Assembly: GCA_013397935.1 (NCBI GenBank)
Contig: VZRN01011463.1
Span: forward strand, 176,162-240,161
Length of the DNA stretch: 64,000 nucleotides
Direction: 5' to 3'
DNA from: Dasyornis broadbenti
Taxonomy: Eukaryota > Chordata > Aves > Passeriformes > Dasyornithidae
The position numbers were made by a program, and so were the translations under genes. The notes beneath the pieces are model-generated. The model made no database searches. It worked only from the letters and a program-made list of their open reading frames with translations, and was not told where the DNA came from. Position 1 is the first letter of the stretch. Each line of letters starts with the position of its first letter. This document shows, in pieces, positions 50,273 to 64,000 of this stretch.

Positions 50273-52346
50273 GTCTGCTAGTTCCTGCCAGGAAAAAAAA
50301 AGTGGGTGTAGGTTTAATGCTAGGATGTGTTCACTAGGCAAGTTCTTGCCAAAAACCCTCTTTATGGAACCAAAAAATCATTACATCATAATAATTTTAA
50401 AGAATTATGTGAAATAAGTGCAGGATATGCTCACTCCATGTAATTTATTAGTTCCTGTTCTTCATCAATCTTTCAGTCTTTTCTGCAACAGCTTATTTTT
50501 TACTTCCACGGTACTGAGGTCCACCATTCCAAAAGGAGGTAAAGGTATCCAAAGTGGGAAAAAATGTCTGAGAATTTATGAACTAGATACATGGGGACAT
50601 AAAACACCATTAAAATCCAAAGAAATGGTGCAATACTTACAACTGTGGGGCAGTGTAAGTTAAAAGCATTTCCTCCTCTTTACAAAATACCCTAGAAAGA
50701 AAATTCAAGAGTCAGTTGCATAAACCTACTTTTTGCTCTAAAGTGGTTGATTATGTTTGTCTTTTGTCTCAGTCAAGTGCCAGCAAACAGCTGTATTTAT
50801 TAGACTGGCTTGTACCCTTTCAGGGTATTTATAACTATTGATAAAACATGCAAGTCAGTGGATGGAGATATTTAGCACAGAATAATTCCTAATGAGTCAC
50901 TGGAAAGGAGGAAAACATCTTTTTCATGACTGCTTATAGAGTTAAGGCAGCATACCAACATTTGCAGCTCCAGAGACTAGAAGATGTTTAATTCATGTAG
51001 CTATGGAGTTTAGAGTCTGTCTCTTGAAAAAGTTGAAAGTAAATACCTTTCAGGATAAAGAAGTTAATATGTTTTACAGATCATGGGAAGGGGAGATGAA
51101 CAGAGAAAGGGAGAAAGAAAGCATATGTGGAGGAAATAAATCTGTCTAGACCCCTGGAGTACTCTAGAGAAGTTAAGTTTTAAAAGCTTGCATAAGAATA
51201 GCTTCCAAATATTTGTGTCAAAAGCTTCTGTCACTAAGGCATCTAAACTTTAAAGCAATACTAAATAAATATGGATGATACCTTCACAATATTTTGAAAG
51301 AGAAGGAACTGAGCTACAGGGCCAGTGAAAGCTTGATATCCCTTTCCCTTCGAGCAGGTTTGTACCAGTACAGAGCCATGGATGTGCCAGAAAACGCTCA
51401 ATGTTCTCAGCAAGAGCAGTGGGAGATATGAGTAGCCCCCAGCTCTTGCTTGGTCCTACTTCTCTTGAGAGGCAGCTGAGAGTGTCAGAAATGTGTGCAT
51501 GGGAGGCAGTGTGTCCCTCAAAGCCGGAGCTGCCAAGTGACATTTCTGTGTCCCACCTGTGCTTATCAGTTTGTATTGGCCAATATTTTCCATCGCTGTT
51601 GTAGTCCTTGTCACTTAAGTCACTGTTCGTTATTATCTTCTTATGAGTGAGCGATGCAGAATTACATTCCAGCATACAGCATGAAATACTTGTCCCTTTG
51701 AAGCAACATCTCTAGATGAAAACTGGACTGATCTGATGGCTGTGTGGACAGTGAGTTCCTCTGAGAATTGAATGAGGTGGATTTTCTCTACAAGAATTAT
51801 TAACTCCCAAACGCTTCAGGGCAAAATGCGATTACTGTGTCTTACTGCGCATCTCAGAGCTTAACGGAGCATTTGGTGTTCAGAGGATGAGTAATTTCTG
51901 TTACAGGAGTGATTTTCCTGAGGGCTCTCTAAATTGATGTGAGCTTTCCTAAGCAGTCTGTATGCTATTGCTAAGTTGCCTTAGAGCCTTGCACCAAAGT
52001 GCTTTATCTCGAATTGTGCTCCTGTGCACCACTGAAATATAAATATTTCCTAACAATGTACTGGCAAGTCAGAATGATTCAGAGCATTGGTGGCATCCTG
52101 AAGCAGGGCCAGGCACTCCAGCATCTTCTCTGTCTGTATCCTGGGAGCTGGTCCTGAGAGAGTGCATGGCCTGCTTTGCCTGAGTTGCCTTCAAAGAGTC
52201 TGTGAGTTCTGTAATGCTTTGGGCTTCTCTTGTTCCTGATGGATGAACTCAGCACAGTTGTTCCAGAGAGGTGAATTTCAGTTACTGATGATTCTTTTGC
52301 AGGGTTATTTATACATAGATATGTTTATAGATAGACTTGAATACAT

Positions 52347-52970
52347 CTCACAGGATGACAGAATGGTAAAGTTTGGAAGGGACTACAATTGTAGTCACCT
52401 TGTCCAACTTCCCTGGCCAAGCAGAGTCATCCTAGAGCACATGGCACAGGATTATGTCCAGATAGTTCTTGAATATCTCCGGTAAGGGTGACTCTGCACC
52501 CTCTCTGGGCAATGTGTTCCCTTGCTCAGTTGCCTGCACAGCAAAGAAGTTCTTCCTCATGTTCAGGTGGAACTTCCTGTGCATCAGTTTCTGCCCATTG
52601 CCTTGTGTCCTATTGTTTGGTACCACTGAGCAGAGCCTGGATCCATCTTCTTGGCACCCCCCCTTTAGATATTTATAGACGTTATTGAAATCCCCTCTCA
52701 GTTCTCTTCTCAGGGTTGAACAGGCTCAGCTTCCTCAGCCATTCCTGGTAAGAGAGATGCTCTAGTTCCTCAGTCACCTTTGTTGCCCTCTGCTGGACCT
52801 GCTCCAGGAGCTCCATGTCTCTCTAGTGCTGAGGAGCCCAGAACTGGACACAGCACTCCAGATGTGCCTAACCAGGGCTGAGTAGAGGGACAGGACCATG
52901 TCTCTCAACCTGCTGACAATGCTCTTCCTAATGCATCCCAGGATACCACTGACCTTCTTGGCTGGCTCAT
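52347..52970 (-). mobile_element. CR1 LINE, about 620 bp, longest in the window
   Basis: Read on the plus strand as a reverse complement, it runs from the tail (CACAGGATGACAGAATGG) through CTCTGGGCAATGTGTTCCC, AAGAAGTTCTTCCTCATGTT, CCCATTGCCTTGTGTCCTAT, CAGCTTCCTCAGCCATTCCT, CTGCTCCAGGAGCTCCATGT and CCCAGAACTGGACACAGCAC to TTGGCTGGCTCAT. It is 5'-truncated. The hexamer ATACAT abuts both ends (52341-52346 and 52971-52976), possibly a short target duplication. Open frames over it on both strands (110, 80, 69 and 66 codons) are repeat-derived. Confidence 0.93.
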
Positions 52971-52976
52971 ATACAT

Positions 52977-55900
52977 ATGTAGAAATAAAGATTGATATCT
53001 GTTTCTCCAGTGGCCAAAGGAAAAGGAGAAGGAATAGGAAGAAGTAATAATGAAAGAAACAGAAATATTTCAAGAAATGGTGAAAGATCAGATTCTGGTT
53101 TACCAAAAGTCAACCCTTTCTTGACAGTGAAGACTTGGCAGCAGCAGGAAACATCAGGCTTTTGTTTCATTTAATCAGTTCCAAGAATATAAACAGCGTA
53201 TTTTCCTAGATACTCTTTCAATATGAGATAAGTCCGACAAACAGGCCAGTAAGAACAGTGTGTAGCTTTCCTATGCAGGAAGAGAACTGGGTGCATACTT
53301 TGAACCTTCTCACTATCCACTGGCTAAACAGAAGCATCTTAAGAGAGTTTTCAGTGTCAGGACATCACTTCTGTATCTCCTTTGCTGGTAGTATTACTGA
53401 AAATATTGAATTGTTACTGCTACTTCCACACAAGATGTGGAAATGACTGTTCTTTTCATTAAAATGAAAAAAAATTGAACTAAGACCAAGCAGGGAGGGT
53501 TTTTGTTCTGCCAAGTAGGAGAGCTTAAAATGTGTTAAGCAGACTTGTTTGCAAAAAATTATTCCAGCTTTAAGTAGTTTCAGTGATGTTTTCACAAACC
53601 CTTTTGCCAGCACTCTCATAAAAAGTCTTATATGTCAATCCTATTTTCTGACGAATGATGGCCATAGGAGTATCTCAAATGTATTTGAGTTCTCCTCCTC
53701 CTTATAAATATTTCCATCACCTAAACAAGGAGTGCACAACATGATACAGGTGTTAAATCAGCATGAGCATTTATAGATGCAACCAGTACAGCCATTTCAC
53801 AACTGTCTTTGGGAAAAAAAAAATGAAAGATCCAGTTGAAAATTAGACCAGAAAAGAATTTTATTTTAGTGTATTTTCATTAATTCTATGGAATTGCATT
53901 GAAATTAATAAGGTCAGCCAAATCATCATATAATTAGAACAGAAATCACACTTCCTGCACTTCTGCTGGTATCAGAGATACAGCTGAAACAATTACTGCA
54001 TGAGACAATTCTTAAGTTCCATGAAAGCTGTGCTTACTGATTCAACACTCCTTTTTAAGTTTACAAATCCAGTGTCAGAAATCAATGGCATAATGTTCTT
54101 ATAGTAATCTCGGGAAAAGCCTTTTCTAAACCTAATGTACATTGTATTTATTCCTAAAAATCTCATCAGCTAATCCTTTAAAAATAAACTCTTGTGCTAT
54201 AGATGTCACGTATTTTCCTGTCTGTGTTTTCAATTCAAATGAATGCTTGCTTTTTTTAATTCTCTCACAGAGTATCTTTTACCTCTCTGCAGCCAAAGAA
54301 AAAGAGTTAATTTTCCAGGAAGGTGAAAGATTCCTACACAGAGTTTATAATGAAAAACACGGATGCATGCATTGCACACCTTCAGCTGTGTACGTGTTGC
54401 ACACAGGTCATGTAAATTGTCAACTGGGCAGTCAGTCTGCTACAGATGGTCTGGTTGTGTGTGCTGTTCATAAGCAACCATACCAAAAATTAATCTGGCA
54501 TGGGTTCTGTTTGTAGAGTTCAACAGAATTTGGATTTGTTTCTACAAGATTTGACACATAATCTCAATTAGAAAACAGACATATCTTTATTGGCCTGTTC
54601 CTGAGAAGAGAGTGGGTAAGCATTAACTCTAGTATCATTTTAACCCAAATCACTGACAATATCTCTTTTATATGTCCATAAACTGTTTATTGAAAACACT
54701 TGTCACTTATTTTTTTGTGCTGGAGATTGCCACAATCTACTACCACAAGGGACTTATTTTTTTCTAATACAACTACATCTCAGCCCCCCGTTATTTCATG
54801 GAATAGTCTGGGACAATTAAAATTGCACAACTAAGACAAAGAGCAGGTTTACAGATGGATTCGTTTCCACAAAAACAATCTGAAGGTATTTTGAAAAATT
54901 TGTATGTTCACCCACACGTGGAGGGAGAGTTCACACACATGGAAAGTCATACAAACCTTTTGATTTTTGGACTCTGTAAGGAAACATCCACCAATCCTTA
55001 GGGATGATGCCATTTGCACACCTTGCCAAGCATTAACTGACCCTTCAGCTGGGCTTTGGTAGTGCAAGCAGTTACTCTGGCTGTTTAACTACTGTGCCTC
55101 TCAGAAAGGCAGATCTTCCACAAGACATCAGATGATTTTTCCATCAAGGCTGGTATTTTTCACTAGCAAATAATACATAATCAATGTCTCACAGAAAAGT
55201 AGAAAATCCCATCAGACTAACATGGGATAGAAATAGAAGAATATACCAGGCTGCTGATGAAATTCAACTACCTTTCTAAGCATGAAAAACTCCATGATTA
55301 GAGGCAATTTAACTGGTCAGGTCTTGAAAATGGAGTTATACAGCTTAGCCAATGTGTTCTCCCCGGAGAACAATCTCGCTGACATTTTCTCAAAAATGGC
55401 ACAGCAGATTCTGTGCTAAAACTTTATTCTTTGATTAGCTGTCATTCAAATCCAGAATCTTGGTTTGAGCACATCTTGAAATGGACAAGTTAGTTGCACA
55501 ACTGTTGCTGTCACACAACACTGATGAAGAATCAGTGCAGTAACTGTCGAGTAATGGTGTTTCACAGAGTTGCTTTGTTGTCCATCATCAGCTGTGAGAT
55601 CCTGTCTTTGAAAATGATGGCATCACTGATACAAAACCCTACAGGAACCAATGAAAATTGAAGATTTAGTGCAACAAATGGTGTTCTTCATTGTTTGACA
55701 GTAAAAGGGCACTTAGCTCTAATAATTTTCCTAATGGCTTATCTTTCCAGTTGTAGCATGTTTCATAACTAAAGGGCTCCGAGTGTTTGCCAAAATTAAC
55801 AAATTATGACATCACTCACATTTGAAAGGCAGAAGTGAAACTTTGCTTGCAGTAAAAGTCCAGACAATGAAAATGTGCATTCCAGATAGGGTCACAACGT

Positions 55901-58900
55901 TAGCATTGCTTCTTTGTGCGAGCTCAGAAGCCTATCTTTTAAAATAAGTTATGTATCCATCAGTTCTGAACCTTGTTCCATTTTTAAATTCCTCTCTATC
56001 AGGAGGCTTAGAAGCCTGAATGCTCACACTTCAGATTTGGCCAAAAATAATGAAAATACAGCAGATAAAATAAAGGTTAGTGATATATTTGAGTAAAAAA
56101 GGGCCTCATATAAAATGAGGTTAGCTTGGCTTATATTATACTCAGAGCATAAGTGAACATGCTAAACTTTTTTGGTTGTTCTTTATGTATGCTGTTCTTT
56201 ATATAGTATGAAAGGCATTTATGATATATATTGTCATTTCAAGTATTCTTGCCAAGCAGTTTCTGAGTCTTTTCATAAATTTAAAGGAACTACATAACAG
56301 TTCAGCACATTTAATAAACATACTTTATATGGAAATAACTTTTTGGGAAGTAGTAAGATACATTTGATCTTAGAAAGTTCTGCTTTAGCTTTGCAAAAGC
56401 AAGTTAATCATAATCTGATTTAATACCTTATGCTAATGATAACTTAAATACAAATGAAAGCATAAATTAGATGCACTGATAGTCCCTTATTGCCATTTAA
56501 AGACTACAGATAAATCTGGAATGCACTCAGAGACAATGTTTTAGTGAGAACAGAGAAATATTTAAAAAAATCTGAATTTGTAACAGTGCTGTCATGGGAC
56601 ACAGAATATGAAATGATTTAGACAAAGAAATGAAAAATAGCAGTGGAGTAGGGGAAAAAGAAGTACATTCAGTTCAATTCTCAGCTTGCAACAGATCTCA
56701 TGTGCAGACTTTGGTTAAAAGAAATGTGTCTGTCACAGAATTCCCAGGAAATTAAATTCACCCATTGTGCAGTGGGTGAGATAGCTCAGCTATAATGCAA
56801 GAAGGCCTGTCTGAGTGAGCTGAATATTCCAGATTGACTGTGGCTAGGAAAGGATCAGAGAAGATGGAAAAACCAAAGACTTGTAGTTGTCCTTTATGAA
56901 TAAATGCAATCATTACTTATTATTTACATGCTGGACCAAAGCATACTAAGGTTTTAACCTGGATATGCCACATTCTCATGTCTTCCTTTAATCTGCTGCA
57001 ATTTATTTTTAAGTGTCATGCTCAAGTGTTACTGTATGTTTTGCCTCCTGCCTTGTTGCATTCCCAAAGCTTGATTAAGCAAGTTATAATCCTTAAGAAG
57101 ATGTCCACTCAAGGCTTAGTAATGCCACAATGTCTTGCTTTCTTATGTACTCAGGCAAGCTGGAGGATTTATAATATTTATTTTCTAACCCTGAGCAAAA
57201 ACGTATTAAGTGCTTTTTCTGGATAAGTCTTCATCCCACCACTTTTCTCCCAGACCTTTTGTGAAAATCTCATTACAAGAGGGTACTGGGCATTCATCCA
57301 GGCTTAGCTATACTTCTTTGTGAGCTTGATAAAAGGGAAGTGAAGTATGCACCACTGCAAAACATCCTGTTGTATGGGTTTGATACAATTGGTTGTTTAA
57401 TTAATCAACTCTCTTGGATGGAAACTATGCAAAATCTATTGGGTACTCAGAATATACAACTTCCCTAGGGATTTGTAACCTACTACAAATAGGAAATTAC
57501 CTTGTTCAATTTTTTACAAAGACCTCCCACCAGATGTCCCCCTTTCCCCACCAAAATGGTAACAAAAGACTATTTAACTGTCAATTTAAACCCACCTGTA
57601 GTGATTCAGTTCTTCATTATGCTACATATCCTATCTAATAAAAATTATCATAGCTGCACTGTGACACAAATAGCAGCTGCTTTTATGCATGATACCATAA
57701 TAGCCTCAGCCTGTAGGAAGAGCATGTAACCTCAAAGTGCACTTTATACCTAGAGAGTCTGAGCCACGAAGAGCAGATCTCACAGTGCATGAGAAATGAT
57801 GCAATACTTCAGGTACCTGTTTTCCAGCACTGGCAATTACAGTCAAACTCACTGGGATCGATTTTAGTCAACTATTTTTAGGGAATTGAAAGAAATATAA
57901 AGGCTGTATGTAAGTCTTTTGACCTACTCCTTAGGAAGTTTTGACACAACAACGACAAAATATTGCAGAGGCTTCAAAAAGAAATAATGTCCAACTGAAA
58001 TGGGTATTGCCATGAAGAAGGAATTTTAGAAATGGCTTTTTTTTAACATGCTTGCTGGCACAATGGTCATTAGTCATGATGGTGCACAAGAGAGCCTGAA
58101 AAGTTTTCTGGCATTTCTCAGCCAGATTTAATTTCAACCATGGCTACAACAATCAAAATCACTCTTTCAGATACAGCCATCTCTCTTTCTCTGCATACAC
58201 CTGTTTCCATTCATTCTGACAGTTTAGTACTTAATGTGGAAAGGGCAGCAGGGCCTGACTATAAGATCATGCTTACATTCCACAGAGTCCAAGAAGAACA
58301 GGAGAAATGAGCCCAAGACACTTATTTAATAATGAACACAGAATAATGGGATATTTCTGGTGCTTGAGTTCCAGACATTGACAGTTAAATGTCTCACAAG
58401 CAGAATTGTGCTTATTTGATATCTTGCCAACTAAACTGTGAGGCAAGATGCAGAGAATTTATTCTCTGGTACTGTTAGTCATGATGTGAGCCAAATCCAG
58501 TACCTCAGTATCAAACGGGGTAAATTGCTTTAAGGGAGTTGAAGCCCATGATGAACCCAGCCACTTTTTAGACATGGTTGGGGAATAATATGTGCAAGCT
58601 ATAGAGTGTAGACCAATCCATTTCTCCTGTTTTCCTGTAAGCTGAAACCTCTGTTTACCAGGTGGGATCAGAACTGTAAATACCAACCCCTCATCCCCTA
58701 AAAAACCTCCAAACACCAAACCTACCCAATGAACAGACAAAAAAACACCCTCAAAAAACCCAACTGCAAAAAATTAGGATCATGTAGACAATTAAATGCC
58801 TTTACTTTCTCTGTATCTTAGCCACTTACGTATGTAGCAGAACTAAGAATATTTCTTTATTTCCAGGTTTTGTGACTGTCCTTGCACATTCCTGAACACT

Positions 58901-61900
58901 GAGGAGGTCTGAACCTGGTAAACACATCGGATGGTTCAAGAGATAGTAATTACAAACAGTGGGGACAGCTTGACTGACATAATCTATTTACAGACTAAAG
59001 GTGTAAAGAGCAATATTGCAGGATACTTATCTGCCAAATCAATGGCCAATGCTACTGGGCAGAGATAGTATTTTACTGGCTTAACCTCATAGTTCCCTTC
59101 TCACTTTCTTCATGTTGTGTAAAATCTGACTAAACTCAAAAGGCTACATGAGGAATAAAAAGGGGAAATCTGGTCCATGAAAGGATTTACTTTAGCTTTT
59201 TAACTTTTATTAAAAATAAATAAATTTCCAAACCTTCACTGCAGCTGAAACAGACATTTCAAATATTCTAAGATAGGCAAATACTCAGTTGTAGCTCTAA
59301 TGATTATGATATGAGCTCATGATTTGTACAAAACAAGCCATAATTACCATGAATATCCTACTGGATTTTGCAATAAGGAAAGAAAGTATTTTTACAATTT
59401 CCAGGTCTGGGATAAATATATTTGATTTATGATTAACATAACAGTTTTAGGTTTATCCTCCAAATAAATTGTGTTTCACAGAGAAATGAGGATAAAGGCA
59501 TTTTTCTCATTTCTATTGAAACATAGTGTTTTCAAGGCAGAACAACTAAGAGCAATGCTGATGAGAACTCCTGCTAGATGAACACTTGTCCTCGTTCATG
59601 CTAGTTTGAAGTTCATCTGCTGTATGGCAGGAGAAAGATGAATGGGAGGTCAAAAATCTAAAGAATAATATGAATAAGGATTTTAAAGTTCACAATTTGG
59701 AAAGTAACATGATTGGATGAAACTTCCTGTCAGATTACTACAAATCAATTAAGCAACACTGAACACTGGGCATTTCTTGGGAACTAATGGGAGTTAGAGG
59801 TTAACAGTTCAAGTTTGTGCCCTAGGCCACCAGTTCTTGCCAGCTTCTCATGCCATTGAAGTGTTTCAGACCAAGGCTCTTGTAGTTCAGGTTAAAAAAA
59901 AAAAAAGGTTTCTAAATTTTTGAAAGCTGCATCAATAATGGGGCAATAGTTATTCTGAAGGGAATGTAGATCTGATCCTGAGAAACATCAAGACCCACCA
60001 ATTCCCATCAATCCCTCTGGAACTCTCTTCCTCAGCAGCTGATAAAGGCTCTGGCAAGCCTCACTGAACCCCAGCCTCAATTCCATGACTTTGGTAGACA
60101 AACTTGAATAATAACACAGAAGATACTACACCTTCAGGCATTTCAGGCATGCTCAGCCTCCATGAACACTGCAATCAAATCACTGCCGTGGATCAAATTT
60201 GACACTGCCCTCATCTCCAGAAACTCTCGTGTTACATGCAACCTTTGCCAAAAAAGGTGTCTTGCAAGACTAAGTAAAATTGTATTGCTTCAGAGAAGGT
60301 AAAGAAAAAGTTTCAGTGACCTGGTGGCTACTGGGAAAGGTCTGTCCCCTCATTAGACCTGTGGCTCTACATTTTAAACATCTCTCTGGAGTACTGAATA
60401 ATTTCGCAGCATCCTGGCTTGTTCAGCAGCAAGGATGACTTCCTGCTAGAGTGAGATGGATGAAAAAAAAAGTGTGAATCCACTGTTAGAGAAGGATAAA
60501 TGTGATTCTCACCATCTCATGTGACAAGATGAAACAAGGAAATAGTTGTCATTTCAATGTACACCTGAGCCCTTACCTTCTCCAAAAGTTGGATGTGTCA
60601 TCCACAGCAGGACAGCCACTCCATGTCTATATGCTTGCCTGAAGTGCCAGTCAGCTACAGAGGTCCCTGGCATTAAGGATTTGTGTTCAGGGGTGTCCAA
60701 ATTCCAGACAGTAGCTAAATCCTGATTAAACTGCCAGTCTGATTCTCACTGCCATTGATGACAGCATTGGCTACGGCTCATTTCTTTAAGATTTCCTCTG
60801 AAGCTTCCCTGCTTCCCTTCCACTCTGGATTGATTCCTGGCAGTGTATAGAAACCAGCAATTTCACAAGGTTGTTTTAAACACTAGTCCTTATATCTAAA
60901 ACCTCTCTCTTGTTAGCTTTTCTAAAACACATGGCACTCAAGTGCTTTCTAAATGGATATCAATGGATGCAGCACTTAATGGGCAAATGTAAAAAGGAAC
61001 AAACTGAACACATATATCACATACCTTTTAGGGCTGAGACATTAAAAAGCAGAAGATTAATCTTTGGAGTTTTTCGATATAAATAACTGACCCTGCTTAT
61101 TCAACCTGAGAAAATGTCTTCCACAGTCTTACATGAAGTCTTCTCTAGCTAGTGCTTTGAGGAAGAAAACTTCTCAACTTTCCACACTATCATTTGCACT
61201 ATTTTCTAGAGCACATGTAGCCTGTTAAGCAACGTTATTTCCAGTGTATTACTCTGTTTTAAAAACAAGGAGAAATATAAGATAGTGTGAGGGAACATTC
61301 TGATTTCTTGAAAAATTATTTGATACAATTCATCTTGTCCACAGTTGTTGCTTTTATTAAGAATGACCTTCTTAATTGTTGCAGTTTGAACAAAGTAATC
61401 AAGTTGGTAGCAACCAAATAACGCTGTGGCGGTGGCAGCTTGCTCTGTGTGTTCCTTATCTCCAGAAGGATTGAAATTATAGTTACTGAATAAGGATAAA
61501 GAGGCATTACACTTTAGTGAATGCACTTTACTGAACTTTGATCTCTCCATAATTTTTAGATGTCACTAGGCAATTCTTGCACAATGTTTTAAGAGCACAA
61601 ATGTGGTTTGAAAGTCCGCAGTATTTATTAAGTGCTAAGACATTCTCTAAGCTAGTGTGCAATGAGATGGAGAAAGTCCTTTAGAAGAAATGTTCTTGTG
61701 TTAAATTTTAAGAGCAGAGTAGACATACTAAAATACATGTGATTATTTGAACATTTCTAGTTGATGCTGTTGCCACACAGAATAACAGGAGAGGAGACTT
61801 TATAAGCTACAGCCAGTCAACTGCATGTCCTCTGCACTTCTTAGCCTCTCTCTTTATTGATTAATAAGAGCCATAGGCCTTAGCATATATTCATACTTAA

Positions 61901-64000
61901 GCCAAGTTCTGTGGCATTTTGCTTGGATAAACACTGCCAGGTTGCATCCCAAAGACAGAACGCTCAGACATTGCTCCCACTGCAGCAAGTGGGTCTGCTA
62001 AACATCAGTGGTGTAACTCTGCCACATAGAGCTGAGTCTGTCTGTGCTTGCAGAAAAATTCCAAAATGCTTCTTTACCTTTGCAGATGTAAGGGAATTTT
62101 CTGAGCCAAGGAGACGTGTCCCTTCAGTTGGCAACTCAGGGATATGACCATTGCTGCTCCAAACACCAGTAACAGCCAACCCCAAATGAGCATGGAGAGC
62201 ACCAAGGGAGCTGACTTTTGTGGATGCCTCTCACATCCTATAGTCCAGTGTGGAGAATGACAGATAGCTGTGCTCCCAGCTGAAGTGAGCTTCATGCAAC
62301 TGTGATTTCTGAAGAATTTGATATTTCATTATGAAGTATGCATTTATCAGAAAAACTTGACAGAAAAAAGAATAAAAAATATAAAAATAGAATTGGTCAG
62401 ATTTGGGTTTCCTTTCTGCATCCATACTTAGTATAAGCTCAAGAGTAATGCTATAGTGTCCAGCTTAATAAATGCATTGACATGCAAAGTCTGTATAAGA
62501 TGAATGTGTTAGATGCTCGCAAATGCAGAAGGGTGAATATTCTTTAAAGCCTCTGCTTTTACTCCAAGATTTTGCTCTGAAAAAAGAGTGTAGTAGTAAG
62601 AGAAACAAGCTATAACTTTGGGCTTGTAATAAGCCTGTGAATTTTAACACCAGTGGGTGTTATGCTCTGCTTTTCAATTCATATTCCTGAAAAAGCTCTT
62701 TGTTATTCAAAATATTGTGCCATGGTTTAGCATAAATGGTAGATTTAGTATTTACTCCTCAGTTTTTTTTTTTTTTTTATTTTAATGAAATTCAAAATTT
62801 TCCCTGATTATTAGAAAGAGTGGTCAGGAATCTGAGGAAGCACTAGGTACCCAGGAACTGAATTAGAATTAGGATTCTGTGCCTATGAATTCTTTCCTCT
62901 TCTATCTCTGCCTTTAGGGAAATCTCTACTTTATTTTCCCTATGCATAAAAGCCTACGTATCTACCAATTTTAATTAGATGGAGTACAACACCTTCAGGA
63001 TTGTAAGCGCCAAGCATTATTATAATCTGTGACCTTCAGCTAATGAAGGAGTGTCCTGCTTTCACATAAAGCATACCAGGTAATAGACTGTGATACTGTT
63101 TGAGTGCTCTGTTCTTCTGACACAAGCTGTGTATAACATCAAGTGTTGGTAAATCCTTGCTCACACACCTGAACAATACTGGTGAAGTTTGTAAAGACAC
63201 AGTGTTTGGTGCGAGTTAAGCATGTTGTGCATGTTGTGATTTTATATTCAGCTTATGCAAAATCAAAGTCTTTTACAAGAAGCGCTGTGACAGATTTTAA
63301 AGCAAAGGAGTATGATAACCTCTAACTTAGCATATATCAAATTACAAGATCAAATGCAGATTTGGACATGTTAGAAGAGAAGTTCAGCTCTGTTGGTGAA
63401 AGCTTAAAGAATTTAAATACTGTGCTCTGATATGGCCTTGGGACCTCTTAAAATTTCCATGGAGAGCTACTAAATCTTCTTTATTTCTATTACTTTTTCA
63501 TAGTTAAAAGATTCTTTTCTTTCTTCCCTAAAGCTCATAATGTGGTAAAGAAGCTGTCAGGAACAGTTAAATCAGTGTATAAATCCCCATGAGAAAGAGT
63601 TCATCAGATATTTTGCATATCTCAGGGGTTCAAGGACAGTGGGCAGGGATCTGATCTGTTTTGCAATAATTTAAACTCTGATTAATTTGAGTGAACTCAC
63701 TGGCATTCCTCCAGATATCAGTTAAAATAACAGAGAGCAGAGTGTGGCTCAGGAAGTGAAAAATAAAACAGAAGATCTGTGTCTTTCACTGCTGATGCTG
63801 TAACTTGTGACAGAAACCTTCTCCGAAGCAGCAATGTGCTGGTGTTCCAACCATGCTGAATTCATTTACTTTGGCAGTTTCTTGATTGTTCCACTGTCTA
63901 TTTATTTGAAATAGAAACCAAGTCATGTTGCCTGCTCCTTCTCCCAAGCATATGATTACACAATATATCTTCCATTTTTTTGCAATCAATCACTTTCAGT
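52977..64000. other. Gene desert, distal part
   Basis: Unique AT-rich DNA to the window end, with a T16 run at 62763 and little else repetitive. The 55340-55700 and 56100-56480 stretches (TTCTTTGATTAGCTGTCATT, TTATGATATATATTGTCATT) are plausible non-coding elements. A 124-codon plus-strand frame at 54142-54516 has an acceptor-like TTCTCTCACAG inside but no recognised protein. No gene supported. Confidence 0.5.

Larger units (their letters stand above)
47170..52340. other. Gene desert, middle part, with possible conserved blocks
   Basis: Contains one CR1 (47657-47838), an A-rich microsatellite and the paired poly-T. The stretch 49380-49760 is repeat-free, with SOX-type ACAATG/AACAATG cores (TTTGTGACACAATGTGTG, AATCAGAAACAATGTG), TAAT cores and a CAGATGAATTGAG. 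It has the look of a vertebrate non-coding element. A second block, 51800-52060, is similar. A 141-codon minus-strand frame (51250-51675) lacks splice support and is probably chance. Confidence 0.45.

Noticed and set aside
51250..51675. 141-codon minus-strand open frame
   Set aside because: It shows no recognisable domain and no convincing splice sites. One frame of this length is expected by chance in 64 kb read six ways.
54142..54516. 124-codon plus-strand frame with an internal acceptor-like TTCTCTCACAG
   Set aside because: The first half reads like AT-rich non-coding DNA, the possible donor (CAG|GTCATG) is weak, and the protein is not recognised.
1..64000. tRNA, rRNA, CRISPR or bacterial-type defence systems
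   Set aside because: There are no cloverleaf-like genes or spaced direct-repeat arrays. The sequence is vertebrate nuclear DNA.

Overview
The window is vertebrate nuclear DNA, and almost certainly from a bird. The evidence is five to six CR1 LINE fragments with the avian 3' tail (ATTCTGTG/ATTCTATG type), two solo LTRs of an ERVL-like family, and a compact AT-rich background with one GC-rich CpG island. A passerine or other neoavian is likely, but that is inference from the LTRs alone. There is no operon structure. Most long open frames are chance.

One protein gene can be read with confidence: FAM241A (C4orf32), on the minus strand. Coding exon 1 (30494-30598) lies in a CpG island that an assembly gap interrupts. 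Coding exon 2 (17504-17749) carries the conserved, membrane-spanning C-terminal domain. A 12.7 kb intron separates them. They join in phase 0 with consensus GT/AG sites and give a 116-residue protein. The 3' UTR probably runs about 3.5 kb, to a poly(A) signal at 13965-13970.

Layout. 1-13.9 kb: sequence downstream of FAM241A, with two short CR1 tails, a degenerate short-period repeat zone (2.2-2.7 kb) and an unassigned exon-like open frame on the plus strand (5865-6054). 13.9-17.7 kb: FAM241A 3' UTR and last exon. 17.7-30.5 kb: intron 1, with one CR1 fragment. 30.1-30.8 kb: CpG-island promoter with a 66-base gap. 30.8-64 kb: apparent gene desert holding two related solo LTRs (43.1 and 46.3 kb), a 20-bp higher-order GAATA microsatellite, three CR1 fragments (31.1, 47.7 and 52.3 kb), homopolymer tracts and several AT-rich unique blocks that resemble regulatory non-coding DNA.

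In human 4q25 the order is PITX2, a large desert, FAM241A, AP1AR, TIFA, ALPK1. If synteny holds, the right half of this window is the FAM241A end of the PITX2-side desert, and AP1AR would lie to the left, outside the window. I found no AP1AR exon. I did not find a convincing new multi-gene system. The items most worth a second look are the orphan exon-like frame, the paired solo LTRs, the mis-sized gap and the desert blocks.
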